Source: Brachionus koreanus
Taxonomy: Eukaryota; Rotifera; Eurotatoria; Ploima; Brachionidae
NCBI GenBank assembly: GCA_016987375.1
Contig: PJRA01000216.1
Location: 257,663 to 267,744, forward strand
Reading direction: 5' to 3'
Length of the DNA: 10,082 nt
Part shown: positions 6,801 to 10,082 of the stretch, in pieces
Layout: every line of letters begins with the position of its first letter
Numbering within the stretch: position 1 is the stretch's first letter
Notes under the pieces: model-generated
Databases searched by the model: none
Told to the model about the DNA's origin: nothing
What the model saw: the letters and a program-made list of their open reading frames with translations, nothing else
Translations under genes and position numbers: made by a program

Positions 6801-9622
6801 AAATGTTTCTGCTGTGAATAACCCGGCTGAAGAGGAGTCTGGTGGATTTTTTGTTCCTCCGACAAAAGGCTTCTCTTTGGCTAATCAATGGTGCAACAAT
6901 TCAAAGCTACCAGTTGATCACATACTCGCTGGTTCATTTGAAACAGCAATGCGTTTATTGCATGATCAAGTTGGCATTGTTGACTTTGAACAATATAAAA
7001 ACATTTTCATGCAGACATACGCCAGATCTAGGACATGTTTTACTGCGCTGCCATCGCTACCTCCTCTATTTGCCTATCCACTAAGATCACAAAATATTCA
7101 AAATCCGAAAAATATCCTACCAGCTATCGGACTTAAATTAAATGATTTGATTCAACGCCTACAAAAAGCCTATGACTTGACCACTACCGGAAAGTTTGCT
7201 GATGCCATTGAAAATTTTAGATCAATAATGCTAAGTGTGCCTTTGCTTGTGGTTGAGAATAAACAAGAAATAGCCGAGGCACAACAGCTGATTGAAGTAT
7301 GTCGCGAGTATCTAATTGGCCTACAAATGGAATTATATAGAAAAGAAATGCCCAAAGAGACTGTTGAGGACCAGAAGCGTGCTTGTGAATTGGCTGCTTA
7401 TTTTTCTCATTGTAATCTTCAGCCCATTCACAAAATATTGACTCTACGTACTGCTTTGAATTTATTCTTCAAGCTTAAAAATTATAAGACTGCTATGATA
7501 TTCGCTCAGAGGTTGCTTGAGCTAGGACCGAGTCCTGATGTTGGCCAACAGGTAAGAAAACATACTCAAAATTTCAATAACCATATAATCACCATATAAT
7601 TTCAATAATCAATATTGTAGAAAACGATTTGTAATTTTTAAGAAAATTAAGCTAAAAAATTAAAAAAAAAAAAAACAGAAATTTGGTAAAAATTAATTTT
7701 TTTTTAATTCTTTAATAATAATTAATTTTTGAAAAAAAAAAACTAAAAATGTAAAAATTAAATTAGTTATTTTTAATGAAAACGGTATATATGCAATTTT
7801 AAACGCGCTTGATTATTTCCTCTGAACCATTTGAGTTTTGAGATTGTTCAAAAGATTTGATTTCACATTTTACAAGAATAACACTTCATTTCTTAGCTCG
7901 ATTTTTTGATGGTTTGTACTTATTCAAGCATTTTAAAAATACTAAAAGAGCATTCATTTTTTATGAGAATTAAATTAAGATCATTACAAAATATATAATT
8001 GAACATTTAAATACATTTGAACAAACATTAATTGATTCAAAAAATATTATGATGAAAACTTTTTAGCATTTTTAAACCAAAATACTAATATACAAATTAT
8101 AAGAAAGTAACATTAATAAAAATATTATTGCACTATTAAACCACCTTTAGATTTTGCAGGTCTGCCTCTTTTGTGTTTGCTTTCAGTTTCTAAATTTTTA
8201 GCTTCTGGTGGTAGTTTTTATCATATTTCTATCTTATTAACAATACAATGATATATTAACTATGAAATTTAAAAAAAAAAAAGACAGCCACAGGTACTTT
8301 TTTTTAAAATCATGTTTTTTTTTGGAATATTTACACTACATATGGTCAAATAAAATTAAATCTACCATTGTTACAACGATGTATTTCTATATGAGAAATC
8401 TTAATTGTCTGTTGTTCATGGATATTCATGGACATGGTCATCATCCGTGGAAAACATACTAACATCTTAGCTATCTTTGTGATATAACAATTGTTGCTGG
8501 ACATTGCTTTGCACTTCTTTGGACTTGATTGCATCTTTTATCCACTTGTTAGTTTAAATCTTTTTTTGTTAATTTCTATTTTCACATGTTCTGTTTCATC
8601 AGTAGGTAATTAAGATGATTTTTTAAAGAATTTAATTTGTATCTATTTAATTTAGATAATGCAATTTCAAAAAAATTAATGCTAAATATTTTTATTGTTG
8701 CTGTTAAATTAAGTTAATTAATTCTCATTTAAATAAAAGTATTTTTTAATTTTTTTATTCATTTTAAAATTTAGGAAACTTTACAAATATTGAATATTAT
8801 TATTTTGCTATCATGTTTGATGACATATCATTTTATCAGCATGAAATCATAACTGGGTAGATCATATAAAGCTGCATTTAAAATTAAATAAAAAATTTCA
8901 TAGAAATTTTTGTTTCATTCAAAAAATCCTTTTAATTAATTTAATGCAAAAAATATTTCTATAAATTTTTTTTTTTTATTTTTAAAAAAACTATTTCTCT
9001 TGAAATTATGACAAAATTAGTTTTGGATTTTAATTTTATAATAGTTATCTTTTTTATTTTAGTGTTTCCCTTCAAATAGGCCATTAACTCCTCATAATTA
9101 GACCAAATAATTTTTTAATAACTAATTTATAGATCATTTTAATTCTTCTTAAATTATCTTTTAGATAGAATCTAAATCTAAAAATCTTAAAACTTAAACA
9201 TGCTAGGACATACGATGCATAAACTCAGTCTCCTCAAAATTTTATAATAATTAAAATATATTTGAGAAATTTGAAATTCTAATTGATATTATTTTTATCT
9301 TATTTTAGACACGAAAAATATTGGCAGCCTGTGAACGTTCGCCAACAAACGCCCACGAACTAAGATACGATGAATACAATCCTTTTGACATTTGTGCGGC
9401 TTCATACGTACCTATATACAGGTAATAAATAAAATACAATTTAATTTAATATTTTTATAAATTATGATTTAATATTTAAGAGGAAAACCAGTTGAAAAGT
9501 GTCCACTAAGCGGAGCGTGCTACATGCCCGAATTTAAAGGTCAGTTATGTCGAGTCACAAAAGCAACAGAAATAGGCAAAGATACAATAGGATTGAGAAT
9601 TAGTCCCATTCAATTCAGATAA
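2793..9622 (+). CDS. COPA: Coatomer subunit alpha (alpha-COP), complete, eight exons
   Basis: Alpha-COP is a subunit of the COPI coat, which drives Golgi-to-ER and intra-Golgi vesicle traffic. Its N-terminal beta-propeller binds dilysine (KKxx) signals on cargo tails, and its C-terminal domain binds epsilon-COP. The exons are 2793-3874, 3929-4074, 4137-4219, 4281-4506, 5603-5741, 5796-7551, 9309-9421 and 9481-9622. All introns are GT-AG, with phases 2, 1, 0, 1, 2, 0, 2. The joined frame is 3687 nt, giving 1228 residues without internal stops, against 1224 in human COPA. The start is ATG 2793 because the protein then begins [17 protein letters not shown] as in animal alpha-COP, and no earlier ATG is in frame. 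The end, [10 protein letters not shown], also matches the family. I placed the junctions by protein homology plus splice consensus. The gene appears intact, single-copy and functional, and no residues of the family core seem to be missing. Confidence 0.97.
3875..3928 (+). other. COPA: COPA intron 1 (54 nt)
   Basis: The donor is GTAAAA and the acceptor is TTTCTAG. This phase 2 intron joins LR to [14 protein letters not shown], which restores the frame into the second propeller. Confidence 0.9.
3929..5741 (+). other. COPA: COPA exons 2-5: second WD40 propeller (residues 361-559)
   Basis: Exon 2 (3929-4074) gives [16 protein letters not shown]. Exon 3 (4137-4219) gives [20 protein letters not shown]. 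Exon 4 (4281-4506) gives ILIKNLKNE, then [14 protein letters not shown] and [17 protein letters not shown]. Exon 5 (5603-5741) gives [13 protein letters not shown], then [11 protein letters not shown] and [11 protein letters not shown]. Each matches the corresponding animal alpha-COP segment in order with no gap. The introns are 4075-4136 (62 nt, donor GTTGGT), 4220-4280 (61 nt, donor GTTTGT), 4507-5602 (1096 nt, donor GTAAGT) and 5742-5795 (54 nt, donor GTAAGA). The acceptor of exon 5 is a weak TTGAAG, but it is the one that keeps the frame. Exon 5 is only 139 nt and sits alone after the large intron, so gene predictors could easily miss it. Confidence 0.93.
4507..5602 (+). other. COPA: COPA intron 4 (1096 nt)
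   Basis: The donor is a consensus GTAAGT and the acceptor is TTTGAAG. The intron is mostly A/T homopolymer and TTAA/TAAT low-complexity sequence. The only stretch that looks different is a 35-codon open frame at 4755-4862, treated under findings. I see no intact gene, RNA gene or element ends. It is about 18-20 times longer than the neighbouring short introns. Confidence 0.85.
5796..7551 (+). other. COPA: COPA exon 6: solenoid, acidic linker and start of C-terminal domain (residues 559-1144)
   Basis: This is the largest exon. It begins with [14 protein letters not shown] at the end of the second propeller. The alpha-helical solenoid follows ([62 protein letters not shown]), then a Thr/Ala/Pro-rich linker. 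Residues 854-895 form an acidic stretch rich in Asp and Glu ([16 protein letters not shown]). The COPI C-terminal domain starts at about residue 908 with GFFVPPTKG, then [20 protein letters not shown] and [11 protein letters not shown]. The acidic linker is the least conserved part and differs most from vertebrate COPA. An in-frame ATG at 5779 lies inside intron 5 and is not a start. The exon ends at CAG before a GTAAGA donor. Confidence 0.95.
7799..7960 (-). pseudogene. Open minus-strand fragment in COPA intron 6, unknown
   Basis: From an ATG at about 7957 the minus strand reads about 20 codons ([11 protein letters not shown]), a single TGA, then about 28 more ([16 protein letters not shown], then EEIIKRV) before TAA. 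The composition is Lys/Ser/Asn/Glu-rich, partly what A+T-rich DNA gives by chance. I do not recognise it. It may be part of the same decayed element as the next two fragments, which lie on the same strand. Confidence 0.25.
8125..8217 (-). pseudogene. Minus-strand fragment with AT-hook-like motif in COPA intron 6
   Basis: A 30-codon stretch, bounded by stops, reads LPPEAKNLE, then [14 protein letters not shown] and LIVQ-stop. RGRPAK flanked by lysines is an AT-hook-like DNA-binding motif. Such motifs occur in chromatin proteins and in some transposon-encoded proteins. The local G+C is higher than in the surrounding intron. It has no start codon of its own, so it looks like the end of a larger, now lost, reading frame, probably from a mobile element. 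Confidence 0.35.
8419..8553 (-). pseudogene. Minus-strand open fragment in COPA intron 6, unknown
   Basis: The minus strand reads [20 protein letters not shown] and onward to YHKDS, a stop, then [16 protein letters not shown] and another stop. The residue mix (Gln, Val, Asp and His rather than only Lys, Asn, Ile and Phe) is unlike translated A/T-rich junk. I assign no family. A competing frame over the same DNA is open for 62 codons, so the coding frame is not certain. Confidence 0.3.
9309..9622 (+). other. COPA: COPA exons 7-8: C-terminal end (residues 1145-1228)
   Basis: Exon 7 (9309-9421) encodes [20 protein letters not shown] and then [15 protein letters not shown]. Intron 7 (9422-9480, 59 nt, donor GTAATA, acceptor TTTAAG) splits the Arg codon. 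Exon 8 (9481-9622) encodes [20 protein letters not shown], then the conserved tail ending [10 protein letters not shown] and TAA. This is the most conserved part of the C-terminal domain, which binds epsilon-COP. An alternative AG two bases downstream of the chosen acceptor would break the frame, so the first is used. Confidence 0.96.
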
Positions 9623-9836
9623 ATGACCAATTGTTTTAGAACTAAATTATTTCGAATTTTCTTCAAAAAATTAAAAATTGGGATTTTATTATTCGATTAA
9701 AATGCTATTTTAAATTCGATTTTTTAAATATTTTTCTTTATTTATAAAGTTTACTAAATAATTATTTTTAAATTATAAAATAAAAATTGCAAAAAAAAAA
9801 AACTAATTTATTTCTTTAATAAATTTTTAAATCACT
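9623..9836 (+). other. COPA: COPA 3' UTR and A+T-rich flank
   Basis: Non-coding. It contains ATTAAA variants at 9670 and 9696 and canonical AATAAA at 9779 and 9818. The COPA 3' UTR is probably about 170-220 nt. The convergent transposase remnant begins right after it. Confidence 0.6.
9779..9784 (+). terminator. COPA: Likely COPA poly(A) signal
   Basis: AATAAA lies 157 bases after the stop codon and is followed within a few bases by an A-run. A second AATAAA at 9818-9823 is an alternative. Confidence 0.45.
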
Positions 9837-10082
9837 TTAAAAATTTTTGTTATTTTTATAACATGGTGAACGATATAGCATATTTGAAAGTTTTTTACTC
9901 AATTTCTTGGCTTTCTCATGCTGAACGGCGCTATATTTTGGTGTTTTTTTACGTTTACGATATGAAATATCCATTTTTGTTAACTGCCGGACAACTGTTG
10001 TCTGGTGGACATTAAATTTTCTTGCTAGACGCCTTTGACTCACTCCAGTTCGGTTATTGGTCAATCTCTTCAGTTTTGTCTT
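9837..10082 (-). pseudogene. Truncated Tc1/mariner-superfamily transposase, N-terminal DNA-binding domain (runs off the window)
   Basis: The minus strand is open from the window edge to a TAA at 9837-9839, about 81 codons. It reads KTKLKRLTNNRTGVSQRRLA, then RKFNVHQTTVVRQLTKMDIS, YRKRKKTPKYS and KAKKLSKKLSNMLYRS. This is the helix-turn-helix plus basic linker of IS630-Tc1-mariner transposases: a GVSQRRLARKF helix pair, a TTVVRQL recognition helix and the KTPKY linker. After LYRS the similarity ends and the frame stops within a dozen codons, before the first catalytic Asp block should appear, so this copy is 3'-truncated. Its start lies beyond 10082. It is a different family member from the mariner at 951-1456 and is convergent with COPA. 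Confidence 0.75.

Larger units (their letters stand above)
7552..9308 (+). other. COPA: COPA intron 6 (1757 nt)
   Basis: The donor is GTAAGA and the acceptor is TTATTTTAG, phase 0, joining QQ to TRKILAACE. This is the longest intron. It contains three short open stretches on the minus strand with non-random composition (7799-7960, 8125-8217, 8419-8553), described separately. The rest, notably 8560-9308, is low-complexity A/T sequence in which I see nothing. Confidence 0.9.

Noticed and set aside
6531..7355. Minus-strand and out-of-frame plus-strand open frames in COPA exon 6
   Set aside because: They are shadows opposite the linker and the C-terminal domain, with low-complexity Ser/His-rich translations typical of antisense to coding sequence.
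8262..8462. Plus-strand 66-codon open frame in intron 6
   Set aside because: The translation is dominated by Lys and Phe from homopolymer runs and has no domain or splice context.
1..10082. CRISPR array, bacterial operon, phage or integrase-type system
   Set aside because: There are no regularly spaced repeats, ribosome-binding sites or prokaryotic genes. The spliced coatomer gene makes the window eukaryotic.

Overview
This is a eukaryotic, animal-type window. The DNA is very A+T-rich, with long A and T runs. It holds one complete intron-containing housekeeping gene set among decayed transposable elements. I recognise the main gene with high confidence as COPA, the alpha subunit of the COPI vesicle coat (coatomer). 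I infer the host is an A+T-rich invertebrate with short introns. A monogonont rotifer such as Brachionus is my best guess, from the base composition, the 54-62 nt mini-introns and the mariner/Tc1 relics. I cannot prove that without a search.

Layout. Bases 1-2790 hold no intact gene but contain layered mobile-element debris. A minus-strand remnant resembles the region downstream of the reverse transcriptase in non-LTR retrotransposons (618-872). A broken plus-strand mariner transposase follows (about 951-1456). Next is a non-autonomous inverted-repeat element (1732-2291) with 88-bp terminal repeats, split by a SINE-like insertion (1864-2110) flanked by a perfect 12-bp target duplication. An unassigned G+C-rich island lies at 2443-2518.

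COPA occupies 2793-9622 on the plus strand. I joined eight exons (2793-3874, 3929-4074, 4137-4219, 4281-4506, 5603-5741, 5796-7551, 9309-9421, 9481-9622). They give 3687 nt, a multiple of three, and a 1228-residue protein, close to the 1224 residues of human COPA. Five introns are 54-62 nt. The other two (1096 and 1757 nt) are far larger and hold short open stretches that look like decayed foreign sequence. A splice acceptor lies two bases before the start codon, so the 5' end is made by either an intron in the 5' UTR or spliced-leader trans-splicing.

After COPA come an A+T-rich 3' flank with two AATAAA signals and then, on the minus strand, a truncated Tc1/mariner-superfamily DNA-binding domain that runs off the window. 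I found no new biological system. The points worth following are the nested transposon, the trans-splice candidate, the unexplained island and the reverse-strand fragments in intron 6.
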